Of a stretch of DNA of 13,235 bases, positions 1 to 6,675 are shown one piece after another. The notes under the pieces were generated by a model. The model worked only from the letters and a program-made list of their open reading frames with translations. It was not told the origin of the DNA and did no database searches. The stretch is from an uncultured Ruminococcus sp. (lineage in GTDB: Bacteria > Bacillota > Clostridia > Lachnospirales > Lachnospiraceae): assembly GCA_900553885.1 (NCBI GenBank), contig USFD01000087.1, positions 1 to 13,235 on the forward strand, in the 5' to 3' direction. The translations under genes were made by a program, and so were the position numbers. How positions within the stretch are numbered: position 1 is the stretch's first letter; every line of letters begins with the position of its first letter.

Positions 1-52
1 TTTCAGATCCTTTATTTTTCTCAGATTCCGGAACGGAATAAGGATCCCACAT
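1..52 (-). CDS. Possible 5' end of a gene running off the left edge
   Basis: An open frame starts at ATG (50-52) behind a plausible GGAG ribosome site and stays open for 17 codons to the window edge (begins MWDPYSVPES). It lies 83 bases downstream of coaX on the same strand and could be the next gene of that operon. The visible peptide is hydrophilic and matches no family I recognise. Because only 17 codons are visible, chance openness cannot be excluded. Confidence 0.25.
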   Translation of the reverse strand, partial: MWDPYSVPESEKNKGSE

Positions 53-135
53 CCCGTATCTCCGTCCTGTTCGATTCGGAAGTTCTGAATATTTCCGGTA
101 TTTCTGAACCTGCGTTCATTTCGGCAAATCCGAAT

Positions 136-903
136 TCACTTCCGGTTCTTACGATAGATAATCTCCAGCCCTTTCAGCAGAAGATGATCATCCAGTATGA
201 TCTTCCGCCTGCAGAAGGGTATGATCTTCTTTGCCAGCCCTCCGGTTGCTATGACGGTTACATCCCCTTCCAGGTCTTCACTTAACCGGTCAATGATTCC
301 GTCTATGGCCGCCGCGCTGCTGTAAATGATACCGCTCTTCATACATTCTGCCGTATTTTTTCCAATCATATGTTCCGGAGCTTCCAGACTGATTCCCCCC
401 AGCTGAGATGCATTCGCAGTAAGGGAATCCAGCGATACTCCTACTCCGGGATAGATCATACCGCCGATATAATTCTTATTTTTATCAATTACGCAGACTG
501 TATTCGCTGTTCCCATATCGAACACGAGCAAAGGGACAGGATACCCGGCAATTGCCGCCACCGAATCCACAACCAGATCACTGCCCAACTGGGCAGGATT
601 ATCAATGCGGATATTAAGCCCCGTCCGTATTCCCGCTCCGACCACAAGAACCTCTCCTCTGAGTATCTTCTCCGCGGCAAGTTTCACGATTGTTGTAATC
701 TGCGGCACAACAGAAGATATGATTCCGCCCCGCAGGCTTTCCCTTTTAATATGATAGATATCCAGAACATTTTTAATATCAATTGCATACTCCAGTTCTG
801 TCTTGGTGCGGACAGTGGAAAGCCGCTCCACAAACACGCACTTTCCCTGATCCATACACCCCAGAACAATATTTGTATTTCCAATATCAATAGCCAGGAT
901 CAT
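136..903 (-). CDS. coaX: Type III pantothenate kinase (CoaX)
   Basis: CoaX catalyses ATP-dependent phosphorylation of pantothenate, the first committed step of CoA synthesis, in the cytoplasm. The 255-residue protein has the usual family length and the ASKHA-fold signatures: an N-terminal phosphate-binding DIGNTN at residues 6-11, LGSD with the expected catalytic Asp at 109, the second phosphate loop FDMGTANT around 128-135, GGMIYPG at 147-153, and a C-terminal ATGG motif. The start ATG is preceded by AAGGA at about 10 bases. It is the third gene of a minus-strand operon after coaBC and an ECF S component, with a 41-base gap to the latter, so uptake and phosphorylation of pantothenate are linked. 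The LGSD and MGTANT versions differ slightly from the commoner GADR and DLGTATT, but the key acidic residues are kept. Confidence 0.95.
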   Translation of the reverse strand: MILAIDIGNTNIVLGCMDQGKCVFVERLSTVRTKTELEYAIDIKNVLDIYHIKRESLRGGIISSVVPQITTIVKLAAEKILRGEVLVVGAGIRTGLNIRIDNPAQLGSDLVVDSVAAIAGYPVPLLVFDMGTANTVCVIDKNKNYIGGMIYPGVGVSLDSLTANASQLGGISLEAPEHMIGKNTAECMKSGIIYSSAAAIDGIIDRLSEDLEGDVTVIATGGLAKKIIPFCRRKIILDDHLLLKGLEIIYRKNRK

Positions 904-944
904 ATTTTACAATTCCTTTTCACTAACTCTGAAATCCGTTTTCC

Positions 945-1583
945 TTATTCCGCCTGCCGGCCGCTCCTTAAGCCTGCCTGCTCAGGCGGACACACGTACC
1001 GGGACAGCGGTGTTCCCACTGCAGCTGTAACCACAGTTGAAACGATCATCTCACATACTGCATTGATTCCCACAAATGTACAGATAAATACGATAATATT
1101 TCTGCCGCCGATCATTTCCCGGATATACTCTGTATTCCCGAAAAGCACGACCAGAGCGGTCATAAAAAACGCTGTATTGAGAAACGCGGAAAAGAATCCT
1201 GTAACAGCACAGGAAATGTACGTGTTCGTCCTCTTCCTCATTCCTCTGAAAATATACCCCAGCAGCAGTCCGTCCAGAAGACGGGGGATAAATCTCTGGA
1301 TAAATGCCAGTACCGGGTTAATATTGAAAAGAGCGACTCCCATAAGACTCTGGCCGCCGATTCCAACGCACTGGAGAAAGCTTGTAAGTCCGAAAATGGA
1401 TCCTGCAGCTGCTCCTCCTGCCGGGCCCAGCGCAATTGCACTTATGGCCACCGGAATAACATTAAATGTAATTGCCAGAGGGCCGATATTCAGATAGCCC
1501 AGAGGCGTGTATGCCATCAGCAGCAATATAGCCATCATAAGTCCCAGCGTAGTTATCTGTGTTGTTTTTACCTTTGTTTTCAT
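945..1583 (-). CDS. ECF transporter S component, probably for pantothenate
   Basis: This 212-residue, very hydrophobic protein has about five to six membrane segments. It looks like the substrate-binding S component of an energy-coupling factor transporter (PF12822-like family). The N-terminal part carries the family's TPLGYLNIGP segment, the GPAGGAAAG loop and FGLTSFLQ, followed by an NINP segment. S components work with a shared EcfT/EcfA1A2 module encoded elsewhere. The substrate is inferred from position: it lies between coaBC and coaX, so pantothenate (PanT-like) is more likely than folate or another vitamin. The start is supported by GGAGG seven bases upstream. The C-terminal end (after about residue 195) is hydrophilic and cysteine-containing and looks less conserved. 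Confidence 0.85.
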   Translation of the reverse strand: MKTKVKTTQITTLGLMMAILLLMAYTPLGYLNIGPLAITFNVIPVAISAIALGPAGGAAAGSIFGLTSFLQCVGIGGQSLMGVALFNINPVLAFIQRFIPRLLDGLLLGYIFRGMRKRTNTYISCAVTGFFSAFLNTAFFMTALVVLFGNTEYIREMIGGRNIIVFICTFVGINAVCEMIVSTVVTAAVGTPLSRYVCPPEQAGLRSGRQAE

Positions 1584-1686
1584 GTTTTTCCTCCTCAGTT
1601 ATCATTCTCTATTCAAGAGATACAATACTTTTTGGCACATGTCAGATATGCGCGAACCGGGTAAACGGTTCTGTTCAGTTGTCAAG
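1584..1686 (-). other. Intergenic spacer between coaBC and the S component
   Basis: The spacer contains a perfect 6-bp inverted repeat, GAACCG / CGGTTC (1654-1671, 6-base loop), and the ribosome site of the S-component gene. The hairpin has no T-run after it on the minus strand, so I do not call it a terminator. It may be an RNA-stability or processing hairpin inside the operon transcript. Confidence 0.4.
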
Positions 1687-2907
1687 TTACACGTTTTTCT
1701 GAATTACTTTTTTTCCTTTTCTCATCTTCAGAATCTGATCCAGTATCCGTGCCGCCGTCTCTTCCTTTGACAGCATTCCCGGCGATCGTTCTTCTTCTCC
1801 GGTAATTATGGTCACAACATTGGTATCCACACCGAATCCGGCGCCTTCCACCTTTACGTTATTTGCCACAATCATATCCAGATTCTTCTTCTGAAGTTTT
1901 CTGCGGGAATTCTCAAGCATATTCTCCGTTTCCATGGAAAACCCGCACAGGAACTGATCTTTCCTTTTGTTTTTGCCCAGATATGCAAGAATATCGTCTG
2001 TGCGTTCCAGTTCTATGGAAAGCTCTCCGTCCTGTTTTTTCACTTTTTCGCTGCTGACGTATCTGGGTCGGTAATCTGCCACTGCCGCCGCTTTAATAAT
2101 AATGTCCTGTTCCCCGCTGCGCTCCGTCACAGCTTCAAACATTTCCCGGGCTGTCTTCACCGGAACAACTGTGACGAACGGAGGCGGCTGAATATTTACC
2201 GGCCCACTTACCAGAGTAACCCGGGCGCCCCGCTGCATACATACCCTGGCAATAGCGTATCCCATCCTGCCTGTAGAGTGATTCGTAATATAGCGCACCG
2301 GATCAATACTTTCCTGCGTCGGTCCGGCAGTCACAAGTACATTCAGTCCCTGCATGTCCTTTTCTCTGGCAATTTCCCGGAGAATGTACTCCAGCAGCAG
2401 TTCCGGCTCCGGCATCTTTCCTTCCCCGGTATCTCCGCAGGCCAGATAGCCGCAGGCCGGACTGATCACTTCATATCCGTACTTTTCCAGAATCTTCAGA
2501 TTATCCTGCACAATGGGATTCTGAAACATATTTGTATTCATTGCCGGGGCAATGATCTTTCTGCATCTGCATGCCATAATTGTAGTCGTCAGCATATCAT
2601 CTGCAATGCCATGGGCAATCTTTCCGATTACATTGGCGCTGGCCGGCGCGACCATCACCACGTCTGTCTTCTTGGCCAGAGAAACATGCTCCACACTGTA
2701 CTCAAAATTCCGGTCAAAAGTATCAACCAGGCACTTATTTCCCGTAAGTGTTTCAAATGTAATGGGATTGATAAAATTGACCGCATTCTTTGTCATCAGG
2801 ACATGAACATCTGCATGAAGCTTCTTAAGCGCGCTGGCAAGGGATGCCGTTTTATACGCAGCAATGCTTCCCGATACTCCCAAAAGAACTGTCTTTCCTG
2901 TCAGCAT
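1687..2907 (-). CDS. coaBC: Bifunctional phosphopantothenoylcysteine decarboxylase / synthase CoaBC (Dfp)
   Basis: CoaB joins cysteine to 4'-phosphopantothenate using CTP, and CoaC then decarboxylates the product with FMN, giving 4'-phosphopantetheine. The 406-residue protein shows both halves. The CoaC half has GVSGSIAAYK at the N-terminus, the catalytic His at 74 (SVEHVSL), PAMN at 121-124 and the catalytic Cys at 157 in LACGDTGEGKM. The CoaB half from about residue 188 has VTAGPTQE, ITNHSTGRMG (Asn 209), KAAAVADYRP around 272-281 and the KVKK lysines near 288-291. I chose ATG 2907, giving MLTGKTVLLG, because AAAGGGGG lies seven bases upstream; an in-frame extension to 2961 lacks such a site. 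It is the first gene of the coaBC / S component / coaX operon. Confidence 0.96.
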   Translation of the reverse strand: MLTGKTVLLGVSGSIAAYKTASLASALKKLHADVHVLMTKNAVNFINPITFETLTGNKCLVDTFDRNFEYSVEHVSLAKKTDVVMVAPASANVIGKIAHGIADDMLTTTIMACRCRKIIAPAMNTNMFQNPIVQDNLKILEKYGYEVISPACGYLACGDTGEGKMPEPELLLEYILREIAREKDMQGLNVLVTAGPTQESIDPVRYITNHSTGRMGYAIARVCMQRGARVTLVSGPVNIQPPPFVTVVPVKTAREMFEAVTERSGEQDIIIKAAAVADYRPRYVSSEKVKKQDGELSIELERTDDILAYLGKNKRKDQFLCGFSMETENMLENSRRKLQKKNLDMIVANNVKVEGAGFGVDTNVVTIITGEEERSPGMLSKEETAARILDQILKMRKGKKVIQKNV

Positions 2908-3014
2908 GTGTTTTCCCCCTTTCTTTGTTCTTTCGAACCGTTTCCGATATTGTGTGAACATCCCGTATGGAAGCGCCGGAACGCGTTTCGGCGGGATTGC
3001 TCCGGTTCCGCTTT

Positions 3015-3043
3015 ATTATATTGTAGAGGTACGGAAAAAGCAA
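3015..3043 (-). promoter_or_regulatory. Sigma-A promoter of the coaBC operon
   Basis: On the minus strand TTGCTT (3038-3043) and a perfect TATAAT (3015-3020) are separated by 17 bases. Transcription would start near 3008, giving a leader of about 100 nt before coaBC that contains GC-rich inverted repeats (for example CGGAAC with GTTCCG). I recognise no known riboswitch in it. Confidence 0.7.
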
Positions 3044-3078
3044 GTATCTGTTCTCTGATCCCACTCTCTTTCTTACCC

Positions 3079-3107
3079 TTGTTATCCTGGCGGAACTATG
3101 GTATTAT
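3079..3107 (+). promoter_or_regulatory. Promoter of the DUF4234 gene, extended -10
   Basis: TTGTTA (3079-3084), a 17-base spacer ending in TGG, and TATTAT (3102-3107) form a good sigma-A promoter with an extended -10. Transcription would start near 3114. It diverges from the coaBC promoter about 60 bases away. Confidence 0.65.
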
Positions 3108-3146
3108 GAGGGTGGTTTTATATATTTTTTATGAGGAGGCATTACT

Positions 3147-3698
3147 ATGAGATATTGTCCTAATTGCGGCGCACAGTGCCCCGATGGCACTACATTCTGC
3201 TCAAACTGCGGAGCTTCACTTCAGGGCGGCCCGCAGCCCGGCACGAACAACACGCAGAACAATTCCTGGAACGCTGGTCAGAATCAGAATTCCTGGAATA
3301 ATAATCCGAACCAGAATGCATGGAACAATCAGAACCAGAACGGCTCAGGATATAATTATCCGAATCCGGGGATCACTCCCAGAAGCATTCCTGTCTGTGT
3401 AATTCTCTCGATTATTACCTGCGGAATCTATGGTATCTACTGGATGATCAAGCTGAATGACGAGATCAATCTCCTTGCAGGCGAACCCGGCGCTACCAGC
3501 GGTGGAATGGTATTTCTTTTTTCCATTATAACCTGCGGGATCTACGGACTGTACTGGCAGTATAAAATGGGTGAAAGATGCGACAGAATCAAACGCACAT
3601 CCGGAAACTCCGGTATTCTCTATCTGATCCTGGCTATTGTCGGTTTCGGCATTATCAGTTACTGTCTGATGCAGGATACAATTAACAAAGCAATTTAA
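3147..3698 (+). CDS. Zinc-ribbon membrane protein with duplicated DUF4234 core
   Basis: This 183-residue protein begins with a zinc ribbon whose four cysteines are at 4, 7, 18 and 21 (CPNC / CSNC). Residues about 30-72 are a low-complexity linker rich in Asn, Gln and Trp (repeats of NQNxWNN type). The C-terminal part has three likely membrane segments (about 80-100, 119-138, 156-175) and resembles DUF4234. The first two segments are an internal duplication: SIITCGIYGIYW (88-99) and SIITCGIYGLYW (126-137). The start has GGAGG seven bases upstream and a clear promoter. The function of the family is unknown; the architecture suggests a membrane protein with a cytoplasmic metal-binding head. It is probably co-transcribed with the exonuclease 21 bases downstream. 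Confidence 0.85.
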   Translation: MRYCPNCGAQCPDGTTFCSNCGASLQGGPQPGTNNTQNNSWNAGQNQNSWNNNPNQNAWNNQNQNGSGYNYPNPGITPRSIPVCVILSIITCGIYGIYWMIKLNDEINLLAGEPGATSGGMVFLFSIITCGIYGLYWQYKMGERCDRIKRTSGNSGILYLILAIVGFGIISYCLMQDTINKAI

Positions 3699-3719
3699 TC
3701 ATTTACATCCAAAGGAATT

Positions 3720-4415
3720 ATGTTAAAGTCGTACATAGCATTTGATGTTGAAACCACCGGACTGAATCCGGCGGAAAATGAAATAATAGAAATCGGCGCG
3801 CTGAAAGTGCGTGAAGGAAAAGTGGCGGAGCGGTTCATGGAACTGGTCCGCCCCTTATCTCCTGTCTCGCCTTCCATTACCGCTCTGACGGGCATTACTA
3901 ATCAGATGGTATCCTCTGCCCGCAGCCGGCATGATGTAATCTCTGATTTTCTTGCCTTCTGCGGGGAGGATGTCCTGATCGGGCACAATGTCTCTTTTGA
4001 CTATAGTTTTGTAAAAACAAGCGCCGCAGCTGAAGGGCTTCCCTTCGAAAAATCCGGAATCGATACACTCAAAATTGCCCAGAAAGTACATAAGGATCTG
4101 GAATCCCGGAGTCTGGAAAGTCTGTGCCGGTATTATCATATTGAAAACAGATCCGCACACCGGGCCTACCACGATGCACTTGCCACGGCAAAGCTGTATC
4201 AGACACTGGCACACTATTTCGAAGCAGCGAATCCCCGGCTTTTTTCACCTGTGCAGCTGAACTATAAAATAAAAAAGCCCCGGCCCGCCACAGCAAAACA
4301 GATTGCATTTCTGACGAGTCTTGCCCGCAAAAAGAAAGTCTGCGCTGACTGGGATCCGGATACGCTGACATTGAGTGATGCCTCAAGACTTATTGACATG
4401 ATGCTGAAACAGTAG
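3720..4415 (+). CDS. DEDDh 3'-5' exonuclease (DnaQ / PolC-epsilon like)
   Basis: This is a 231-residue DnaQ-superfamily exonuclease, a metal-dependent 3'-5' nuclease related to the proofreading subunit of DNA polymerase III. The three motifs are complete: ExoI DVETTG (Asp 9, Glu 11), ExoII IGHNVSFD (Asp 94) and ExoIII HRAYHDA (His 147, Asp 152). The domain ends near residue 172. A C-terminal extension of about 55 residues, containing TAKQIAFLTSLARKKKV, follows. That extension looks like a short helical tail found on some stand-alone Firmicutes exonucleases. AAAGGA precedes the ATG closely. The protein could act in repair or RNA/DNA trimming; its specific substrate cannot be read from sequence. 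It is the last host gene before the integrated element. Confidence 0.88.
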   Translation: MLKSYIAFDVETTGLNPAENEIIEIGALKVREGKVAERFMELVRPLSPVSPSITALTGITNQMVSSARSRHDVISDFLAFCGEDVLIGHNVSFDYSFVKTSAAAEGLPFEKSGIDTLKIAQKVHKDLESRSLESLCRYYHIENRSAHRAYHDALATAKLYQTLAHYFEAANPRLFSPVQLNYKIKKPRPATAKQIAFLTSLARKKKVCADWDPDTLTLSDASRLIDMMLKQ

Positions 4416-4763
4416 GATTATACGTATTTTTGCGCGCTCATTTGTCTGATGCCTTTCTTGATTTCCTGCTGCTGACGTGTTATACTATCCAACGCTGCAA
4501 AGCCCACCGCAGACAGGCTGTCACCGGCAGCCTGCTTTGCACGCTAAGGCGAAAACCAAGGTCTATCGGGCTTGCCGCCGATTTCCGTGCGTGCGTCGGA
4601 AACTTCATTTCCGGCTCTCGCGGCATTCGCCGGATATACACATAAATGTGTCCGCTCGGCTCATTGCTTCGCGGAAAATGCACCGAGTGTTCGAGACCTT
4701 CCACTCGTAAAACAAAACTTCGATTCTTACCTATTTATATAGGTTTATGTTTGATTACTGAGC
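4416..4763. repeat. Gene-free, hairpin-rich intergenic region, probable dispersed repeat element
   Basis: I find no credible gene here. From about 4496 to 4744 the DNA is packed with perfect inverted repeats. These include GCAAAGC/GCTTTGC enclosing CAGGCTG/CAGCCTG, ATCGG/CCGAT, GGAAA/TTTCC, ACACAT/ATGTGT, CGAGTG/CACTCG, and ACCTAT/ATAGGT at 4729-4744. Open frames on both strands have skewed composition and no ribosome sites. The layout resembles a structured intergenic repeat that I believe recurs in Lachnospiraceae genomes, where it is often mis-annotated as short hypothetical proteins. That recollection is not verified here. Confidence 0.5.
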
Positions 4764-4790
4764 CTTGAAAACAACGTGTTTTCGGGTTCT
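4764..4790 (+). other. Inverted repeat GAAAAC / GTTTTC: candidate att core or terminator
   Basis: GAAAAC (4767-4772) and GTTTTC (4778-4783) flank AACGT, and GT wobbles extend the stem on the plus strand to 9 bp (4764-4786). A pyrimidine-rich tract ending in TTTTT follows. It could be a weak terminator for the exonuclease transcript. Alternatively, because inverted half-sites around a 5-7 bp overlap are typical of tyrosine-integrase cores and arm-like repeats lie 40 bases away, it could be the recombination core at this end (attL). Confidence 0.4.
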
Positions 4791-4825
4791 CTCTTTTTAT
4801 TGTGATTTATCATGATATATGCAGT

Positions 4826-4857
4826 TTGGTACTTTTTTGGTACTTTTCTTGGTACTG
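4826..4857 (+). repeat. Three direct TTGGTACT repeats, probable integrase arm-type sites
   Basis: TTGGTACT occurs at 4826, 4837 and 4849, with the first two copies extended to TTGGTACTTTT. The periods are 11 and 12 bases, about one helical turn. They lie just beyond the 3' end of the integrase gene, where Firmicutes tyrosine integrases with an N-terminal arm-binding domain commonly have arm-type sites. The integrase here has such a domain. Confidence 0.6.
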
Positions 4858-4861
4858 TCAT

Positions 4862-4891
4862 ATTAAAAATAGAGGGCAGCAGAACCCTCTA
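4862..4891 (-). terminator. Rho-independent terminator of the integrase gene
   Basis: A perfect 7-bp stem TAGAGGG / CCCTCTA (4885-4891 and 4870-4876, 8-base loop) overlaps the integrase stop codon. On the minus strand it is followed by ATTTTTAAT. This is a compact intrinsic terminator in the direction of the integrase. Confidence 0.8.
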
Positions 4892-6007
4892 AAATACATT
4901 CGCTATTTTCTCCATTTCCTCCGCTTTTGTATCCGGCAGTACGTGACTGTACAGATCCATTGTCATAGCAAGAGAACTATGCCCGAGAATCGTCTTTAAT
5001 ACCTGCGGCTGCATCCCCGCCTCTATTGCTCTGGTGGCAAATGTATGCCGGAACACATGAGAAGTGATCCTCGGGAAGTCATGGCCTGCTGCCCTGATTC
5101 GCTTTATAATCCGGTCTATTTCTGCCTGTATTCTTTCCCGGCTCAGTGCCTCCCCTCTTTCATTGCAGAAAATATACTGATTCATATTAACGACCTTAAA
5201 GCCCCAGTAATTCCGTTGTGCCTCTATATGTTCCAATACGGCAGCGGTCAGCGGAATATCCCTTGTAGAAGTCCGGGTTTTCGGCGTGTCCTCAATATAT
5301 CCGTGATGCTCAATATATTTCAGTGTGCGCCTGACGTGTATAACGTTTGCTTTTCGGTCTATATCCGGATATTTAAGCCCCTGCATCTCTCCTTTTCTCA
5401 TGCCAGTACGGAGCATAACCTCAAAGAAATGATATAAATAGCTTTCCTTTGCATATTCCCTGAACAACGCCTGCTGCTCTCTTGTCATGGCCTGTCGTGT
5501 TTTCTTCTCCGTCTGACGTGGTAATTCTGCTAATTTCACCGGATTCCGTTCAATCAGACCGTTCCGCTCCGCCTGCTTAAAGCAGCCATTCAATACGGCA
5601 GATACAATTTTGATGCTTGAAAGTGCATACCCCTCTTTTACCAGATCATTGTATAATTTCTGAATATGCTCACCTCGTATATCATTTAAGTTCCTGCTGC
5701 CGAGTCTGCTCTTAATGACACTCTGATAATATTTTTCATAGCTGGTATATGTTCCCAATTTTACTCTGTTCTTTTTGTATTCTTCTAACCATGTTTTATA
5801 CCATTCGTCCAATGTGAGCTTTTCTTTTGCCACATACAGTCCATGCTCCAGCTTATATTTAAGCTCTGTCATGGCTTTCTGCGTCTCTGTGACCGTTTTC
5901 CCATGCACAAGGTATCTTTTACCCCGGTACATGAAACGCCCTTCAAAATCCTCATAACGCTGCCTTATCCCTTTTGGGAGCTTTCTCCCTCTCTTATCAA
6001 CTGCCAT
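4889..6007 (-). CDS. Tyrosine recombinase / phage integrase (Tn916-Int-like)
   Basis: This 372-residue integrase carries out site-specific integration and excision of the element. The full catalytic set is present: Arg 204 (RTGMRKGE), Lys 243 (TPKTRTS), His 317 and Arg 320 (HVFRH), His 343 (LGHSS) and nucleophile Tyr 353 (DLYSHV). Residues 1-58 form an arm-DNA-binding domain (KLPKGIRQR, then a beta-rich YRGKRYLVHGKT stretch) and 62-150 a SAM-like core-binding domain. AAAGGAG lies five bases before the ATG. A terminator overlaps the stop, and three arm-like repeats lie just outside. The gene is complete and looks functional. A minus-strand -10 candidate TATACT (6068-6073) lies upstream, close to a plus-strand promoter. 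Confidence 0.95.
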   Translation of the reverse strand: MAVDKRGRKLPKGIRQRYEDFEGRFMYRGKRYLVHGKTVTETQKAMTELKYKLEHGLYVAKEKLTLDEWYKTWLEEYKKNRVKLGTYTSYEKYYQSVIKSRLGSRNLNDIRGEHIQKLYNDLVKEGYALSSIKIVSAVLNGCFKQAERNGLIERNPVKLAELPRQTEKKTRQAMTREQQALFREYAKESYLYHFFEVMLRTGMRKGEMQGLKYPDIDRKANVIHVRRTLKYIEHHGYIEDTPKTRTSTRDIPLTAAVLEHIEAQRNYWGFKVVNMNQYIFCNERGEALSRERIQAEIDRIIKRIRAAGHDFPRITSHVFRHTFATRAIEAGMQPQVLKTILGHSSLAMTMDLYSHVLPDTKAEEMEKIANVF

Positions 6008-6047
6008 GCCTGCTCCTTTCTCTGCCGTCTGAACGTCAGTTCACATA

Positions 6048-6077
6048 TTGCAATAGGGCCACATGACAGTATATAAT
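6048..6077 (+). promoter_or_regulatory. Plus-strand promoter upstream of the integrase
   Basis: TTGCAA (6048-6053) and a perfect TATAAT (6072-6077) are spaced by 18 bases on the plus strand. It reads away from the integrase, toward a strong plus-strand terminator at 6120-6151. Confidence 0.5.
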
Positions 6078-6083
6078 CATGTT

Positions 6084-6151
6084 GACCCTTTATCGTGTGT
6101 ATTGGGTTATTTCTGTTTTGCCTCGTGGTGTTGCCGCACCGCGGGGCTTTT
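6084..6151 (+). ncRNA. Candidate small RNA of about 70 nt, antisense to the integrase upstream region
   Basis: The predicted transcript runs from the promoter at 6048-6077 to the terminator at 6120-6151. It contains no ORF of note. ACCC (about 6086) and GGGT (about 6105) could form an additional weak stem. It converges on the 85-residue phage gene (stop at 6150) and is antisense to a start-less open frame (5965-6165). The evidence is promoter plus terminator only; no known RNA family is recognised. Confidence 0.35.
6120..6151 (+). terminator. Plus-strand intrinsic terminator
   Basis: An 11-bp stem (6120-6130 with 6137-6147, 6-base loop) is followed by TTTTAATT. Two of its pairs are G-U on the plus strand, whereas the minus strand would have A-C mismatches there, and there is no T-run on the minus side. 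So the structure is made for plus-strand RNA. Confidence 0.65.
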
Positions 6152-6407
6152 AATTGCTCAGGCTTTCAAAGATCAGTGCCAGATCATACCTGAAGCCGCT
6201 CTCGAAGCCCTGCGCCTGTCCGTAGCTTGTGCCGAGACAGACCAGATCAGACCATTCATCCTCTGACAGCGTTCCACCTGCCCGGCTCTTTTCCCGTTCA
6301 ATCTGCTTCCGATATATTAAAGCATGAAGCTGTCTTAATCTGTGGTTGCTCTCAATATCATCAACCATAATATGTATACGCGCCCTGTATTCTCTGTTAT
6401 CTGTCAT
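6150..6407 (-). CDS. Small phage protein of unknown function (85 aa)
   Basis: I do not recognise a named family. I start it at ATG 6407 (MTDNREYRARIHIM), which overlaps the end of the upstream 92-residue gene by 11 bases and has AAGG about eight bases upstream. A longer in-frame start at 6452 lies deep inside that gene and is less likely. The protein is charged and mainly helical (IESNHRLRQLHALIYRKQIEREKS), then has a region with TLSEDEW and FESGFRYDLALIFESL. No membrane segment or catalytic motif is visible. Translational coupling with its upstream partner suggests the two work together or belong to one small accessory module next to the integrase. Confidence 0.65.
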   Translation of the reverse strand: MTDNREYRARIHIMVDDIESNHRLRQLHALIYRKQIEREKSRAGGTLSEDEWSDLVCLGTSYGQAQGFESGFRYDLALIFESLSN

Positions 6408-6675
6408 CCTCGCTACCTTCTTTCCTGCCGATATCTGCCAGACTTCGAGCAAAACGCACTATCAGCTCCAACTTTTCCGGATCATCAACCTTATACACCG
6501 CATCAAGCGCAGCTTTGTATCTTATCCACTCTGCCGAATCGCTCTGGTCCTCTGTTCTGCCAGAATCTTTTACGCATTCTTTTGAAACATAATTTAAGAT
6601 TCGATTCAGACGGGTAACGTCTTCTATTTCACACACATATTTCAGAATATATGTTGCATATTCCTTCTTTGTCAT
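6397..6675 (-). CDS. Small phage protein of unknown function (92 aa)
   Basis: This hydrophilic, probably all-helical protein begins MTKKEYATYILKYVCEIEDV. It has a C-terminal half containing KVDDPEKLELIVRFARSLAD, a pattern seen in many small phage proteins that I cannot assign to a function. GAGG lies only four bases before the ATG, closer than ideal, but no better start exists. Its 3' end overlaps the next gene (85 aa) by 11 bases. Upstream, 113 bases separate it from the 109-residue gene, and that gap contains two hairpins. Confidence 0.65.
   Translation of the reverse strand: MTKKEYATYILKYVCEIEDVTRLNRILNYVSKECVKDSGRTEDQSDSAEWIRYKAALDAVYKVDDPEKLELIVRFARSLADIGRKEGSEDDR

Noticed and set aside
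370..1497. 375-codon plus-strand open frame across coaX and the S component
   Set aside because: It is antisense to two well-supported genes, has no ribosome site and no recognisable domain; it is a shadow of their codon use.
1654..1671. Inverted repeat after coaBC as a terminator
   Set aside because: The stem is only 6 bp and no T-run follows in the direction of transcription; the downstream genes look co-transcribed.
2278..3150. 290-codon plus-strand open frame opposite coaBC
   Set aside because: It is antisense to coaBC, with Cys/His/Arg-rich composition typical of a shadow frame; the real plus-strand gene starts at 3147 with its own ribosome site.
4430..4710. Three short open frames (both strands) downstream of the exonuclease
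   Set aside because: They lie in the hairpin-rich intergenic repeat, lack ribosome sites and are Arg/Cys/Ser-rich on both strands.
4826..4857. Start of a CRISPR-like or tandem repeat array
   Set aside because: There are only three 8-11 base units with no spacers; position beside an integrase explains them better as arm sites.
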